Below, piece by piece: positions 40,709 through 41,080 of a stretch of DNA of 41,080 nt (its first letter is position 1; each line of letters starts with the position of its first letter). The DNA lies in the NCBI GenBank assembly GCA_016342325.1, contig JAEINR010000059.1, positions 1-41,080 of the forward strand. The letters are read 5' to 3'. The translations under genes and the position numbers were made by a program. The DNA is from Desulfobacterium sp. (GTDB lineage Bacteria > Desulfobacterota > Desulfobacteria > Desulfobacterales > Desulfobacteraceae). The notes under the pieces were generated by a model. It was given only the letters and a program-made list of their open reading frames with translations. It had not been told where the DNA came from and did no database searches.

Positions 40709-41080
40709 TCAATTCCCAGTGTTGATGATGAGCTGCCTCAATACTTTTTTAAAGAGCTGCAGCTCGTTGTCGGAAACACCCCGGGCGGCGTCGTGGAGGT
40801 TATCCTTTGCAACACGAATCATGGCCGCCTTAATTTCTTTTCCCCGTGGGGTGAGAAAAATCCGGTTGCTGCGCCCATCGTTGGGGTCGGGTGTACGCAT
40901 GACAAGACCTTTTTTTTCAAGTCCGCCAATCAACTTAAATACGGCAACCTTGCTGCGGCGGATCAAGTTCGCCAGGGCCTGTTGAGACAATCCGTCTTCG
41001 TTCCACAGGGAAACCATAACAACCCACTGCTCGGAAGTGACTTCCAGCCCGGCGTCGAAGAATTTTTCATTGAGCCTCTG
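40709..41080 (-). CDS. MarR-family transcriptional regulator (5' part outside window)
   Basis: The reading frame is open to the right edge, so the N-terminus is missing; 123 residues are visible. They include LEVTSEQWVVMVSLW (helix 2), the winged-helix DNA-binding region LSQQALANLIRRSKVAVFKLIGGLEKKGLV, and the wing MRTPDPNDGRSNRIFLTPRGKEI, which is diagnostic for MarR. The end is LRQLIINTGN. It should bind a palindrome near its own promoter (outside the window) and control the downstream efflux gene. Confidence 0.92.
   Translation of the reverse strand, partial: QRLNEKFFDAGLEVTSEQWVVMVSLWNEDGLSQQALANLIRRSKVAVFKLIGGLEKKGLVMRTPDPNDGRSNRIFLTPRGKEIKAAMIRVAKDNLHDAARGVSDNELQLFKKVLRQLIINTGN

Noticed and set aside
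1-41080. CRISPR arrays, tRNA or rRNA genes, prophage or restriction-modification cluster
   Set aside because: No regularly spaced repeats, cloverleaf-type sequences, phage structural genes or nuclease partner for the methyltransferase were seen.

Overview
The window looks like a chromosomal segment from an anaerobic Desulfobacterota bacterium, most likely a Desulfobacteraceae-type sulfate reducer. This is an inference from gene content: an ErcA-type iron alcohol dehydrogenase next to a PAS histidine kinase, a single-chain PurL of the clostridial/delta form, periplasmic c-type cytochrome proteins, a CZB chemoreceptor, a PEP-CTERM protein, a CdaA-YbbR fusion and a selenocysteine-containing glutaredoxin-like protein. 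No prophage, CRISPR array, tRNA or rRNA was recognised.

Layout. 1-70: probable 5' end of a group II intron running off the left edge. 400-914: iron alcohol dehydrogenase gutted by an internal deletion. 1.06-5.45 kb (minus): two diguanylate cyclases, one behind a propeller sensor and one behind a periplasmic c-haem DUF3365 sensor. 5.46-6.68 kb (minus): NIPSNAP protein, LysE exporter and a small ORF broken by an amber codon. 6.85-9.36 kb: RecD2 helicase. 9.64-13.43 kb: periplasmic solute-binding protein, ErcA-like protein and histidine kinase, closed by a bidirectional terminator. 13.5-16.15 kb (minus): choline-kinase-like protein, an unknown protein and a SpoU methyltransferase.

16.31-19.28 kb (plus) is a compact operon: a 75-residue glutaredoxin-like protein with two in-frame UGA codons, a LOG-family nucleosidase, an orphan DNA methyltransferase overlapping it by 4 bp, and an alpha/beta hydrolase. 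The small selenoprotein gene is the strongest discovery candidate: a hairpin of bacterial SECIS type follows each UGA, the second lying beyond the stop codon.

19.4-28.3 kb: metallo-beta-lactamase hydrolase (minus), lipoprotein alkaline phosphatase, purM and purL (minus), divergent LysR regulator and a SEC-C zinc protein. 28.56-30.44 kb: a DUF2914 protein coupled to a diadenylate cyclase fused to YbbR domains. 30.7-32.1 kb: decayed remains of a dihaem peroxidase and a phosphoesterase joined by a deletion, followed by an intact monohaem cytochrome. 32.1-35.6 kb (minus): cupin, a CGGC-domain protein preceded by a 15-base G tract, and a CZB chemoreceptor. 36-41 kb: D-2-hydroxyacid dehydrogenase, MBL hydrolase, a 0.6-kb gene-poor stretch, a PEP-CTERM protein and a MarR-Bcr/CflA efflux pair (minus) at the right edge.

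Themes: nucleotide second messengers (two diguanylate cyclases and one diadenylate cyclase), redox and haem proteins, several fresh gene decays, and an approximately 80-bp intergenic hairpin repeat present in three full copies and one partial copy. All functions are assigned by reading motifs; no database search was run.
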